From assembly GCF_000238995.1 (NCBI RefSeq), contig NC_016638.1, positions 744,001-808,000 on the forward strand: a stretch of DNA of 64,000 bases. The letters run 5' to 3'. Both the position numbers and the translations under genes were made by a program. Position 1 is the first letter of the stretch, and each line of letters starts with the position of its first letter. Below are positions 52,684 through 64,000 of the stretch, piece by piece. Source of the stretch: Mycoplasma haemocanis str. Illinois (lineage in GTDB: Bacteria > Bacillota_I > Bacilli_A > Mycoplasmatales > Mycoplasmoidaceae). A model generated the notes under the pieces. The model saw only the letters and a list, made by a program, of their open reading frames with translations. It ran no database searches and had not been told where the DNA came from.

Positions 52684-54819
52684 TTAACTTACTAACACTA
52701 TCTTCTTTTCTGAAACTACACGAATATGGGAGTAGCTTCCTTTTTGATTCACTAACTCCTTCACTTTCTCCTCGGAAGCATTCTCGGGGACTTTAACTAG
52801 GAATCTAAACTTACCCTTAATAAAGACTTTATATTCTTGAAATACTTCTCCTAGATTGGAATTAAGCCCAGGTCATTTCAAATTAAGAAGGAAACCTTCC
52901 CCCTTTAGGAATTTTCTTCACAACTCCTCTGCAATAGCTGGAGAATATAAACTCAGGATTTGTAGGAAACTTCTTAGAGATTTAAAAGTATACTTTCCAA
53001 GTTTCTGAATTTCATTCAAGAAAATCATCATTTCAGATACTCCCAGATTCACCTTAAGAAGTGGAATTGCTGATTCCACATTAATAATTAACTTATTCTC
53101 TACTACATTCACTTCTACGTCGTCTTCCACTGCAGAATATTTTTCCAATTCAGAAAAGAAGTGAAATACCTTCCCTAATCATTTCTGCATAGCTTTCATA
53201 CCAGATTCCTCCCACTTGAAAGAGAGGGTAGTTGGTCCTGAAAAAGCTTCATAAAGACGTAGTACGTCGGCCCCATAGACATCTATCATCTCATCTATAT
53301 TCACGTAATTACCCTTCGATTTAGACATCTTAGATCCGTCGGGACCTAACACCATCCCTTGATTAAATAAAGCTTTGAAGGGCTCCTTGGTACTCACTAT
53401 TCCTAACTTATTAAGAAACTTATGTCAAAATCGAGCATATAAAAGATGCATAGCTGCATGTTCTTGCCCCCCAACATATACGTCTACGGGAAGTCATCTT
53501 CTTAAGATGTCCTTAGCTTCTGGAGAATCTAGATCATGGTACCCCCCCTCTTCTTTTTTAAGTAGATAAGCTATGAAATATCAAGAGGAGCCGGCCCAAT
53601 TGGGCATGGTGCTGCTCTCCCTAGTATATATCTTTCCTTCTTTTTCAACATTAATCCATTCCTTGCAGTTAATTAGAGGGGAAAAGCCCTCTCTCTTAGA
53701 TGAATATTCAATATTTCTGGGAAGAGTAACTGGTAACTCTTCGTCCAGCTTTTGAACACCTTCAGCATCAAAAAGAACGGGAATGGGCTCTCCCCAATAT
53801 CTCTGTCTAGAAAAAACTCAATCCTTTAACTTATAGGTGATGACAGGAATGTTATCTATAAGAAAAGTTCCTTCATATTCATCATCCAAAATAGGAAGTA
53901 AGTCCTCAGAACGGAAATCTACATTCTCTAGGAAGATAACTGGAATTTTGTAATCTCCAGAAGATAGATAGATATCCAGCCCCTCTCCATTTATTATTCC
54001 CAATTCATGTGAAATCCGCGAGAAAGAGTGAATTCCTATGGCTTTCAAATTCTTAATTCTTTCTGGAGAATCTAAATCTAAAAAGTATTCAGAATCCCCA
54101 TATTTAAATGAGAATCGATACTTTTTCTGCTTTCCGATCCAATTCTCCTGAATCTTCTTTATATTCTCAGGTCAATCTAAAAGTTGTATATCCTCCAGGA
54201 GTTCATCAGCATACTCGGTAATCTTAAGAATTCATTGTTTCATCTTTTTGGAAGTAACTTCATAATTCCCTCTTTCGGAATACCTCTTTCCATCATTTCC
54301 AATTACTATCTCCTCATCTGCTAATACAGTATTCAATTCCTCACATCAATTAACTAAACTATCTTTCAATTCTGCGAGACCATACTTATACATTTGTGAG
54401 AAAATTCATTGAGTGTGCTTATAGTAGCTGGGGTCTGAGGTATTAATCTCCCTATCCCAGTCATAGAACAACATGAGCCTCTTGCATTGCTTCCTAAAGT
54501 TATCAATATTTCTATTTGTAAAATCTATGGGAGAATTCCCTGTTTGAATGGCATACTGTTCGGCCGGAAGCCCAAATGCATCTCACCCCATGGGATGAAG
54601 AACCGTGTATCCCTTCATTTTTTGAAATCTAGCCCAAATATCCGTGGCCAAATAGCCCTTCACATGTCCAACATGTAATCCCGCCCCGGAAGGGTAAGGA
54701 AACATGTCTAAAATGTAGAATTTCTTGGAAGTTAAATCGTCTTTAAATTTAAAAAGAGATTCTGAATCTCATATGGATATTCATTTCTCCTCAATGGCTT
54801 TAGGATCATAGGAAGACAT
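52684..54819 (-). CDS. leuS: Leucyl-tRNA synthetase with reduced editing domain
   Basis: 711 residues. The class I signatures are intact: HVGH at residues 49-52 ([13 protein letters not shown]) and [10 protein letters not shown] near residue 495, plus [17 protein letters not shown]. Between NWIGKQ and [13 protein letters not shown], where the CP1 editing domain normally holds a Thr-rich TTRPDT-like motif and GTGAVM, there are only about 110 residues without either. Post-transfer editing is therefore probably lost, as established for some other mycoplasma LeuRS. It charges tRNA-Leu. ATG overlaps the aspS stop by one base. Confidence 0.92.
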
Positions 54820-56489
54820 TAGAGTGGTTTGGGAGCATTCGTTAGAGGACATATTCCATGATTATTTTTAGGAAAGGCTATTACTTCTCTGATACTTGAA
54901 ACTCCTAGTATCATTTGAACTAGTCTATCCACCCCTATAGCTATCCCCATGTGTGGAGGTACTCCGTAATTAAAAGCCTCTAAAAATCATCCAAAATTAT
55001 CCTCTATTTCCTGTGCGTTTAAACCAGCCAAAGAAAAGAGATAATTCTGTACATCTAGATCATTATTCCTCTCAGATCCCGAAGCCAATTCCACTCCATT
55101 TAGGACTAAGTCATATCCCATAGATCTTTCCGTTTTGATATCAAATCCCACGTTCCCGGAAGCAGGCTTCGTAAAGAGGTGATGAGCTACCACTCATTTT
55201 CTTTGAAGCTCATTGTATTCAAAGAGTGGTCAATCAACTATCCATGCAAATTTATATTCCTTCTCGAGTTGCTCTTTAGGACGTTTAGAAAAGTGCATAC
55301 GAAGGGAGCCTAAAGAGGTAAGAGCATTCTTTCGAGTGAGTTCATCGCAAGTAACTAGGATAAGAGTTCCATTTTGATAGCTTAAAGAAGAAGAGACTTC
55401 AGGTATTGAGACACACTCATAGGAAATATTCATGAGGGAACTTCTCATGACTTTCCCATCCTTAATCTTCAAAATGTAAATGTTATTTTTGGTGATGATG
55501 GAATTGATCCACTTCTCCTCAACTTGAAATATCTCTACATCTGGTATGAATAACCCATAGGCCTCACTATGACCATTACCCCGGGAGAGCTCTTTGAAAC
55601 AGAGGGAAAGATCATCAATTAAAAATTCATACCTTAAATCTGGCTTATCAGATCCATAACGCTTCAAAGCCTCATCATAAGATATGAGGGGAAAAGGAGT
55701 TTGAAGCTCGCTCTTCTTAAATTTAGATCAAATTTTAGAAAGAGCTGTCTCTATGATGGAGAATAACTTCTCTTGGTTAGAGAAAGCCATCTCTATATCT
55801 ATTTGAAAGAATTCATATTGTCTATCGGCTCTTAGATCCTCTAAACGAAAACAATTGGCTATCTGGAAGTACCTTTCTAGACCCCCTATCATAAGTAGCT
55901 GCTTATAGAGTTGGGGAGATTGGGATAGAGAGAAGATGGCTTCCTTTTTCTCTCTAAGAACTCGTGTATCGAATGTATTAGCGCCTTCCTGACTCGAAAT
56001 GGAAAGTGAAGGGGTGAAGACTTCTGTGAAATTCTCATGAATTAAATGATCTCTGAAGATTCTTAGAATTTCAGACTTACTAATTAAATTAGCTTTTACT
56101 TCCCTGCGTATATCTAGGTAACGGTACTTTAGTCTAGTAGCTTCTTGTGGTCTATCGGATGTAGAAGTAAGTTCAAAAGGAAGAACTTTTCTTGCTTTCG
56201 AAAAAATTTCATACTTTTCAGCTATTAATTCCCATTCCCCGAGCGGAATGTCAGGATTAATGCTCTTTCGCTTCTTTAAAATTCCCTCCACAGAGAGCAC
56301 AGATTCCTTTTTTATCTTAAGAAGTTCTTGAGCCTGCTCCCCTTTAAAGAGCACTTGTATAGATCCAGAGACATCTTCTATATTGGCGAATAAAAGTTTT
56401 CCTAAGCTCTTAACTACTCTCAAAAATCCCCCTATATGTCAAACCGAATTCTCCTCTAGAACCTGATCCTTAATAAGCCTCCTATCCAT
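54819..56489 (-). CDS. aspS: Aspartyl-tRNA synthetase, bacterial type
   Basis: 556 residues, a normal length. The N-terminal OB-fold anticodon-binding part is followed by [11 protein letters not shown], the class II motif 2 region [20 protein letters not shown], the bacterial-type mark [11 protein letters not shown], a GAD-type insert (about residues 290-420), WIVDWPLFEY, and motif 3 [13 protein letters not shown]. It charges tRNA-Asp. It starts 4 bases after the helicase stop and overlaps leuS by one base, so both synthetases are co-translated from one message. Confidence 0.93.
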
Positions 56490-56493
56490 ATGA

Positions 56494-58248
56494 TTATTGA
56501 ATTAAGAAGAGATTATTTTTAGCCCGGGTGATAGCCACGTATTCTAAATATTTATCATTTCCGTTCTTAGTAGAAGACTTCTGAAGCTCTTCATATCTTA
56601 GCACTATTACATTCTCCCACTCTAATCCCTTAGTCTTATGGATGGTACTAAGAGTTAAATAATTATGTCTTTTAGTATTTATATCTTCCTTTGAAATTTC
56701 GGCATAGCTGATCATATTTACCACTATTTCCTCCGCCGAAAAGAGAGTCTTCTCCACTTGAATAGCGTCCAATCAGAGAATAAATAACTCTATCTTATCT
56801 TTAGTTGTGGGAGTTATTTTGCCCATGAAAATAATGGGAATTATGGATTCAACCAAACCTGCTAGATAGTCTTTTTCCAATCCCCGAAGGAGTTTAATTC
56901 TCTCCAAAAAGACACCCAGCTTAGATAGATCGGAATCACTGATGGGTAGATCTAATCATTGGGTTCCATTTATTAAAAAACTGAAAAGCGTGCTTCCAAC
57001 ATAATTCCCATCTGCACATATCTCCTTCACAGTATGTTTATCTAGAGCTAAGTCTTTACTGTGGAGAATAGTTTTGAGGGGTTTGGAATTATCGAAATAT
57101 ATTACCTTTAAGTAGTTAACTATCTTCTCTATGGTTGGATCCTCTAATAAATAGAAATTAGATGTTCTGAAAGGTATCTTATGCTCAATTAATTGATCCA
57201 CTAAGAAACGAGCATCATTATTGTATCTAAAGAGAACAGACCATCTAGAAAGGTCAATATTTTGAATAAGAAGTGTCTCCTTTAATAGGTTATCAATGTA
57301 GGGAAGAAAGGATATACAGCCTTGGTTTTTGGAGTTGGCTTTAGAAATTGCTGGTCTCGGAAGTATCTTCTTCTCATTGGAGTACTTAACTATGCTCTTA
57401 TCCGACCTATAGTTAGTAACTAACTCTATCTCCTCGCAATCCTCAAACAGATTCTTAAATTCCTCAAATATATTCTCTTTAGCTCCTTTAAATATGAAGA
57501 TACATTGATTGGGATCTCCTACTGCAAAGAAATTAGGATTCTCCTTCTCAACCAGCTTTCTAATAATTCTGAATTGAATTTCATCCAAATCTTGACACTC
57601 ATCTACAAGAATTGCTTTGTACTTATTCTGCCAAAATTCTAGAATGATGGGAACCTCATGGAAAAGCTTATCTACGAATATTAAAACGTCATCAAAATCG
57701 AGAAGATTCTTCTCCTCCAAAATCTTCTCATACTCATCAAATACTTCCCTTACCTTATATAACTCTATAGGGGTAAGAGCATCTATCCCCAAATGCATGG
57801 ATATCTTGTATTTAGATACTAAATCCTTCAAGTCTTTAAGGGAATATCGACTGAACTTAGAATCGGTTTTAGCTTTATTTAATGCCTTACGGAAGATGGA
57901 ATCCTGAAAGTCTCCATAAATAATCTCAAAATTAAAGTTCCTATTCCTACATACTAATCCTATGTCCTTTCTAAGTATCTCTCCAAATAAAGAATGTATA
58001 GTACCAATAGCATCTGGGATTCTATGCTTATCCTTAATACGCCTTTCAATCCTACTAACCATTTCATTGGCTGCTAAATTGGTAAAAGTAATGGCTAGTA
58101 TCTCATCCGGTGAGGCTATATTGCTCTCTATGAGATATATAATACGCTCCGTCAGAACTTGGGTCTTACCAGTACCTGCCGGAGCTATTACTAATATTGG
58201 TTTAGGTGGAGCTTTTACCGCTCTCTCCTGTTCAGGGTTAAGCTCCAC
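56494..58248 (-). CDS. uvrD: UvrD/PcrA-type superfamily 1 helicase, coupled to a nuclease gene
   Basis: 584 residues from GTG; one frame across TGA codons at 56956 and 56773. Motifs: Walker A APAGTGKT at 22-29, AITFTNLAANEM, LDFDDVLIF, LVDECQDLDEIQ near 219, AVGDPNQCIFIFKGA, LVTNYRSDKSI, TIHKTKGLEWENVIVLRYEE, YVAITRAKNNLFLI. It is shorter than classical UvrD or PcrA and ends straight after motif VI. Its GTG shares one base with the TAG of the nuclease-like gene, so the two may work as a helicase-nuclease pair in end resection or repair. It is intact, unlike the paralog at 15318. Confidence 0.88.
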
Positions 58249-59159
58249 TAAAGATTCTTGTTAAATTCAATTAGCTTACTTAATTCCTGATCAGTCATCT
58301 CCGGACTAATGTATTGATGCTTAGAGTATCAATCGCACAACTTTCTAATTAAAATGTCGTATTTCTTTAAATTAACTTGGATCTTAAATAGAGTTAATCG
58401 ATTATCTCTTCCACCATTATTCGTATAAGCCTCAGTTATTCTATACTCAAACTCACAATCTCCTATATCCGAAATGGGAGATTCTAATATTCCCGATATA
58501 GGTTCCTTTTTATAGGGAATACTAACAATAGACGAGTTAAGAAGTAAAGTATCTATATTACTTCAATTCTCAGCTCCCAAATACGTAATACATATATACC
58601 CATCTGCTACATTTCGTAGATACATATATAGAGAAATCTGTAGCAAGTAAGATAAAGGTATCTCATTTATACTTTCCTCATTTCCCTTCCCTTTTATGGA
58701 GGTGATCGTCTTAATTTCCAGAACGGAAAGAATCTCACCCGAATCTGCTATCTCTTCTCCATCTGGAACTCCCCCTAATAGCTTTAAATGATTGCAATCT
58801 AAATTATCAAATACATCATACTTTCGAGGTGTATAGCTAATAAAAGTGGTGTTTAATTCCTTCTCCAAATATTCTCGTATCTTGCTTTCTATATCGTGAT
58901 AACTTTCCTCCCTTCTAGGACTTCGTCTCTTGGGGCACGGAAAGTTGATTATTTGAGATCAAATTCAAAAGGGGGTTTGCTCCCCCATTGCCGCTTCTTC
59001 CTGAAGTTCCTCCTCTTCATCTGGCATTATTAACTTAAGCTTGAAGAATTTAGGTATCTTAGTCCCAGTAAGTTTTATGCGCTTATGCCTTTCAATTCCT
59101 ACCTTAGTAAGAAATATCCTATTACCCTTCCGATAGTAATCCTTACAGGCTATAAACAC
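58248..59159 (-). CDS. Putative PD-(D/E)xK nuclease
   Basis: 303 residues from GTG. Near residues 130-150 it reads LLGGVPDGEEI, then VLEIKTITS: the G-x-PD-G followed by E-x-K arrangement of PD-(D/E)xK nucleases (YqaJ/RecB type). A Cys-rich RecB-like cluster is absent. The region after the active site (YLLQISLYMYLR) fits the Gln/Tyr helix usual in this fold. It overlaps the start of a UvrD-like helicase by one base. Catalysis is inferred from the motif only. Confidence 0.65.
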
Positions 59160-59160
59160 T

Positions 59161-60384
59161 TTAACTTAGATGCTTAATTAACGTCTCCATATCCCCAAGA
59201 GATGTGGATACTTCCAATTGGGAATCTAGATCTTTAATAGTAACTCTCCCCTCTGCTCTTTCCTTATCCCCATATATAAGAATAGCTTTAGACTTAAGTG
59301 CAATGGCTCTCTTTATGTGCTTCTTAATATTATTAATTCCTCAATTAGTCTTAACGACAAAGCCATTATTTCTAATCGTGGATATGACTTCCAATAAGGC
59401 GATATCCAACCCCAAGAGAGAAGCTATATAAATAGGACGCTGCTCCTTATGCTCTCAAGAATAACCGCATTCCTCCAGTAAATCTTTAAAACGCTCTATT
59501 CCTATTGCAAATCCCAAAGAAGGTATAGATTCTCCAAAGCCGTTAAATAACTCATCATATCTTCCTCCGGCAATAACCGTTAAATCCTTATATTTTCATT
59601 CATATATAAGTCCAGTATAGTAATCTATTCCCCTTACTAGAGCAGGATCTCAATTAAAAGAGATTCCGAACTCTTTTAAAAAATCCCCTATTCGAGCAAT
59701 ATTCTCCCTATCTCTGTTCGAAAAGAAAGACTTTATAGAGGGAGCATTCTTAACCAAGTCTAACTTAGAGTCTTCATGATCATCCAAAATACGTAAAGGA
59801 TTGGAATTTATACGTTCCCTAGAAGCAACAGAAAGCTGCTCTCTGAAAGGCAGAAAATAATTCTTTAACTGCTCGTTCCAAGCTTCCTTAACCTCCTTAC
59901 TCCCTAAGTAATTCAAGGAAAGCTCAAGATTTAATCCGAATCTACTAATAATCTCAGAGACAAGAAGTATTATCTCCAAATCATCTTCTATTGCCGAACT
60001 TCCTATCTTCTCAACTCCGAATTGAGTAAATTCCCTATATCTTCCTTTCTGTGGTCTTTCATATCTAAAAAAAGATCCTAGATAATAGTATTGCAGGGGA
60101 AGCACTTCAGTATGAATAAGCTTATTTTCACAAACAGCTCTAGCTACTGACGCAGTATTTTCAGGACGAAGTATATATTTTCCGCCTTCTATATGAAATA
60201 TCTCCTTGTTAGAGAGTAAGAAGTCATCTTCACCACCCAAAAAGACTTCCTTGTGCTCAAAAGTTGGAGTTCTAATCTCCTTGTACCCATAGCTTTCTAA
60301 TATTCCTCTAAGCTTAGATGTAATCTCCTGGTATCTAAGTATCTCCTTTCCAAATAAATCCCTAGTACCTCTTGGTTTTTGCAC
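59161..60384 (-). CDS. hisS: Histidyl-tRNA synthetase
   Basis: 407 residues, GTG start (GTG CAA AAA CCA AGA GGT), directly abutting the pyrG stop. Class II motifs: KPRGTRDLFG at the N-terminus, RTPTFE (motif 1), FRYERPQKGRYREFTQFGVE (motif 2), LVRGIDYYTGLIYEW (HisA) and AGGRYDELFNGFGESIPSLG to GIERF (HisB and motif 3). A C-terminal anticodon-binding domain is present. It charges tRNA-His. The stop lies one base before the next start. Confidence 0.94.
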
Positions 60385-61953
60385 CTACTTAGACCCTGCT
60401 TTTAAAAAGTTCATGAATAAAGGTGATATCTTCATAACAGTAGTATCAAATTCAGGATGAAATTGTGTGGCGATAAAGAAAGGATGATTCTTCAATTCAA
60501 TCATCTCTGCTATCTCCTCATCTCCCTCCTTTGAGAAAGCTGAAATTACTAGATCTGAGTTCTTAAACTCAGAAATGTACTTGGGATTTAAAAAATACTT
60601 ATGTCTATGTCGTGAGAATATCTCAGACTGCCCATATATCTCCTTAGCTAAAGTGCCATCAGATATGCATATCTTCTTACCCCCTAATCTCATCTCCTTG
60701 TTAGATAATTGAATGATCAAGTCTAAATGAGTATTGGGATCTATCTCAACACTATCACAATCCTTATTTAAAGCATTTCTCATATATTCAATACATGCCA
60801 ACTGCATCCCGAAACATATTCCCAAAAAAGGAATCTTATTTTCGCGGCAATATCTAATAACTGAGATCTTTCCCGTTACTCCCCTACTACCAAAGCCATG
60901 AGGAACGCAGATAGCTTTATAATCCTTCAAAATATCCAGATTATCTAAGTCATCTACAGAGAAGTAATCTATTTTCAAATCTATATTAAGCTCGTGGGAA
61001 GCTAACTTTAAAGACTCTATTATGGAAATATAAGCATCTGAAGCGGCAGAATACTTTCCAGCTATGGCAATTTTCATAGGCTTCTTATCTTTAGATAGAA
61101 TCTTGGAAGTCCTAGATATCCAAGCATCTATATTCTTTTTTTTATGTTCAAGACCAAAGTAATCACATATCTTCCGATGTATTCCTTCGTCGTAAAGATT
61201 TTGAGCTATTAAATATATGCTTTCAGCATCTAGACAGTAAAGAATATTCTCCTCTGGAATATCAGTGGATTTACTTATCTTGGCCTTCACATTTGCTTCA
61301 GGCCTAAAAGGACAGCGTAAAACCAAAAGATCTGGGCATATATTGTAGGAAATTAGCTCCTTTAAGGAGTGTTGTGTAGGCTTAGTCTTAAATTCTCCAG
61401 AGGTCTTTAGGCTGAACACAGGAGATACATGTATGAAGTACACATTCCCTCCCCCATGTCTTCTTCTGAAGCGACTTGCAGCCTCCAAGAAAGGAATAGC
61501 TTCTATATCTCCAACCGTACCACCTATTTCTATAAGTAAGAAATCACTACCCTTATTTAGTAAAACATCAATGGCATCATGTATTTCATTAATTAAGTGG
61601 GGAATGGCTTGAATAGTGTCTCCGGAGATGGTGGAATTTTGTTTCTCTAGAAGTCGCTTGTATATGGTTCCAGCAGTTATACAGGAGTCTTTGGAAAGCT
61701 TATAGTTAATGAATCGTTCATAATGTCCTAAATCTAAATCAGTCTCATGACCGTCTTCAGTAACATAAACCTCTCCATGTTGCTCAGGAGATAAATTACC
61801 GGAATTTATATTCAAATAGGGATCTAACTTAAGTACGGATACTTTAAATCCCAGTTCGACGAGAATTCTTCCCACATTCGCCATGGTCAATCCTTTTCCC
61901 ACAGAGGAAAAAACTCCTCCCGTAAAAAAAATAACCTTTGTATCCCGCTTCAT
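60385..61953 (-). CDS. pyrG: CTP synthase (glutamine hydrolysing)
   Basis: 522 residues, close to the usual 530-550. The N-terminal amidoligase domain has FTGGVFSSVGKGLTMANVG (P-loop region), DLGHYERF and EIGGTVGDIE. The C-terminal class I glutamine amidotransferase has GFGSRGVTGKI, FLGICFGMQLACIEY with the nucleophile Cys380, and QFHPEF with the catalytic His and Glu. It makes CTP from UTP, ATP and glutamine. The start overlaps the obg stop by one base, and hisS follows without a gap. Confidence 0.95.
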   Translation of the reverse strand: MKRDTKVIFFTGGVFSSVGKGLTMANVGRILVELGFKVSVLKLDPYLNINSGNLSPEQHGEVYVTEDGHETDLDLGHYERFINYKLSKDSCITAGTIYKRLLEKQNSTISGDTIQAIPHLINEIHDAIDVLLNKGSDFLLIEIGGTVGDIEAIPFLEAASRFRRRHGGGNVYFIHVSPVFSLKTSGEFKTKPTQHSLKELISYNICPDLLVLRCPFRPEANVKAKISKSTDIPEENILYCLDAESIYLIAQNLYDEGIHRKICDYFGLEHKKKNIDAWISRTSKILSKDKKPMKIAIAGKYSAASDAYISIIESLKLASHELNIDLKIDYFSVDDLDNLDILKDYKAICVPHGFGSRGVTGKISVIRYCRENKIPFLGICFGMQLACIEYMRNALNKDCDSVEIDPNTHLDLIIQLSNKEMRLGGKKICISDGTLAKEIYGQSEIFSRHRHKYFLNPKYISEFKNSDLVISAFSKEGDEEIAEMIELKNHPFFIATQFHPEFDTTVMKISPLFMNFLKAGSK

Positions 61954-63218
61954 TATGTAACTTTAAACTTATAGTGGAAGTCGTATATATGAACATCATC
62001 CCCAATAGCCGCTCCCGCTTTTTCCAACTCCTTCTCCACCCCTAAACTGTCTATTTTTTGAAACAGTCTAGTTATATTATCGTAAGTATCTAAAGGAATC
62101 TTCCTCGTCCAATATCGGAGAGAGGGGTGTTCTACGTTTCAAAAATCACCTTTCCTAGTTATTAATAAGGGGGAAAACAGATCCGGATCGTCTGAAATCT
62201 CCAAATAATCAGGTTTTTGAGGCGTTATGAAACTACAAGACTCGTAAAATTTAAATATATGTCTTAAAAGGATATCAATATTCTCATTTTTTAAAACAGA
62301 AATCGAAATTACTTGCCTCCCTAAACGCTCAATTTTCTTAAGAATAGATTTAAGAGTCTCCTCACTAATTAAGTCTATCTTATTCAAACATATGAATCTA
62401 GGTTTGTTGAATAATTCTTCGGAATAAGCTTTAATTTCGTGCTCTATCGAGAGAATCTCATTCTCTACATCCTCCTCGCTGCAATCCACTAGATGAACCA
62501 AAACTCTACATCTATTTAAATGTTTTAAAAATTCAAATCCTAATCCAGCTCCCTGAGAAGCATTTTCTATAAGTCCAGGAATATCTGCAAATACTAACTT
62601 CTTATTTTCGTACACCACCGTACCCAATACAGGAATTAAGGTGGTAAAAGGAAAGGATGCTATCTTTGGTTTAGCATTAGATACCAGAGATAATAGGGAA
62701 GACTTTCCAGCATTTGGTTTTCCTAGAAATCCTATGTCCGATATTGTCTCCAAATCAAGAATGACTTCCAATTCTTCTGACGGATCTCCTAGCTCGTATA
62801 GGTAAGGGGCAGAATTCTTAGGGGACTTGAATGAGGCATTTCCTCTTCCGCCTTCTCCGCCCTTGCAGGCTAAAAATCTTTCCTGATGGGATATAAGTTC
62901 AAAGAGCTTTTCATTATTTTCCTTATTAAAGATATTAGTTCCGCACGGGACCTTTAGATAAAGATCCTCCCCGCCTCTTCCGTTCTGGCTTTTATTTTTA
63001 CCATTCTCTCCATTTTGAGCTTTCAGTATCTTTAAATGACGAAGGTGAAATAGGCTGTTTACATTCTCGTCAGCTTCTATATATACAGAACCACCTTTAC
63101 CTCCGTTTCCTCCGGCAGGACCACCTAAACGAACTTTACTTTCTCTTCTTCAAGCTATTATTCCATCCCCACCTTTACCAGACTTAAGAGTTATGGAAGT
63201 AGACGATATAAACTTCAA
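61953..63218 (-). CDS. obg: Obg-family GTPase
   Basis: 421 residues from a TTG start; an in-frame stop lies three codons upstream. The N-terminal Gly-rich Obg fold (LGGPAGGNGGKGGSVYIEAD, GRGGEDLYLKVPCGT, KGGEGGRGNASF) covers residues 1-155. The G domain has GFLGKPNAGKSSLLSLV (G1), FPFTTL (G2), DIPGLIENASQGAGLG (G3) and CLNKIDL (G4). A short C-terminal OCT-like domain follows, with several UGA Trp. Role by family: ribosome assembly and stress control. The stop overlaps the pyrG ATG. Confidence 0.94.
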
Positions 63219-63220
63219 AC

Positions 63221-64000
63221 TTACCTAAACAAACGTCAACGTCACCCGATTAAATAGAAGAGACCGGTATTAATTATCGCTAATCCAATTGCCACTATAG
63301 CAAGTGTGGTAAAGAAAAATAAAAAGAAGTGAAAATTACGAGAGGTGTGAAGCCTATTTACATTTACGAATCACAGAGTAATTAGGAATATAGGGGGTGT
63401 TAGCGAAAAGATTAAGGCACATGTTGAAGAATAAAAGATTAGAGAAGATCATCCTTTGAAGAAGGAAGTAGAGATACTATTATGGGCGGTAACAGTTCCC
63501 GAAAAAAACACCAACAAAGCAACGCTAATAGCGGCTATGAAAGACAGTACAGTAGTCTCTACCTTATAAATATATCGAGAGATCTTACTATCCCTAAGTC
63601 ATAGATCTATTAAGGAAGCAAAATCACCTAAGTAGGAGTTCATTTGCTTCTTTCACTGCTTATGGCAAAAGGAAGCATACTTTCAGTCATTTGGAGTTAT
63701 CAGAGTAAGCTCATCCTGAGCCCTCTCCACCATTAGGATTCTCTTGATTTTATGTATAAACTTAGAGAAGGCATTGGTGGGCTCCCCCTCTTCTAGAAGT
63801 TTCTTGTGATGTATGTCTACACTGGTAAGACTATCATATATTCTCTTAAGAAAGTCGGGATCGGGGGCATGTTCTAAAGCTTCATAATGTGCCTTCTCTT
63901 CTATAAACAATTCCCTTATCTCTGGAGTTGTGGAAGTCTTGGCCGCCCTGTTTGCCTCTATAAATAAGGCGGCCAACTTAGCATCTTCTATTTGAGCTAT
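63221..64000 (-). CDS. Membrane protein with long cytoplasmic N-terminal region, partial
   Basis: At least 259 residues; the start lies beyond the window. One frame joins the charged, helical N-terminal part (KAHYEALEHAPDPDFLKRIY, KKLLEEGEPTNAFSKF) through a TGA at 63683 to a hydrophobic C-terminal part with three predicted spans: FIAAISVALLVFFSG, IFYSSTCALIFSLTPPIFLI, FFLFFFTTLAIVAIGLAII. The ATG at 63643 is internal, not a separate gene. The stop is two bases before the obg start. No family recognised. Confidence 0.65.

Noticed and set aside
57617..58264. Two plus-strand open frames of about 100 codons opposite the helicase
   Set aside because: They mirror conserved helicase codons on the other strand, including the Walker A region, and have no independent support.
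63221..63643. Separate 140-residue membrane protein starting at 63643
   Set aside because: The frame continues upstream without a stop through a UGA Trp into the longer protein.
1..64000. Widespread frame breaks at TGA in most genes
   Set aside because: They fall at conserved Trp positions in paralogs and in housekeeping enzymes, so TGA is Trp here (genetic code 4) and these are not pseudogenes.

Overview
The window is most likely chromosome of a mollicute, and of the hemotropic (blood-cell) mycoplasma group in particular. Genes only read through if UGA is tryptophan: the UvrD, LeuRS, AspRS, HisRS and Obg frames all cross in-frame TGA at plausible Trp positions. The DNA is AT-rich, GTG and TTG starts are common, and most of the window is large families of small paralogous proteins, which is known to be typical of hemoplasma genomes. 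The species cannot be named from this sequence alone. No tRNA, rRNA, insertion sequence, prophage or CRISPR array was seen.

Layout. (1) 1-2158: three leftward genes with wide gaps. (2) 2251-13357: a leftward array of 19 genes with gaps of 11 bp or less or 1-bp stop/start overlaps, effectively one operon of small anchored proteins. (3) 13435-15303: three rightward genes, one a very Ser/Asp/Glu-rich protein. (4) 15318-17236: a UvrD/PcrA-type helicase broken by a one-base slip in a homopolymer. (5) 17533-25513: a rightward array of 12 genes built from six alternating gene types. (6) 25592-29658: a divergent gene pair, two membrane proteins and relics. (7) 29701-34557: a tandemly repeated unit of about 2.1 kb holding three gene families in alternating orientation. 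(8) 34833-40353: one further small paralog, then two 610-residue exported paralogs, a small coupled gene and one leftward paralog. (9) 40838-52055: a repeated multi-gene cassette in intact and decaying copies. (10) 52057-64000: a compact leftward housekeeping operon, in order of transcription: membrane protein, obg, pyrG, hisS, a PD-(D/E)xK-type nuclease, a UvrD-like helicase, aspS, leuS and an unknown gene.

The unifying observation is a shared module. About fifty of the small proteins, from families with very different N-termini, have one glycine-rich hydrophobic anchor followed by one or two modules of about 80-100 residues. Each module ends in two cysteines spaced about 20-23 residues apart (most often C-x22-C), the last usually in W-C. 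I call this the WC module. It is probably a disulfide-closed extracellular helical domain, displayed in many variants through tandem duplication, fusion, inversion and decay. Established knowledge is that hemoplasmas carry large paralog families suspected of a role in antigenic diversity. The common cysteine-pair architecture across families, the fused copies and the cassette structure are read here directly from the sequence. Boundaries below were built with UGA as Trp.
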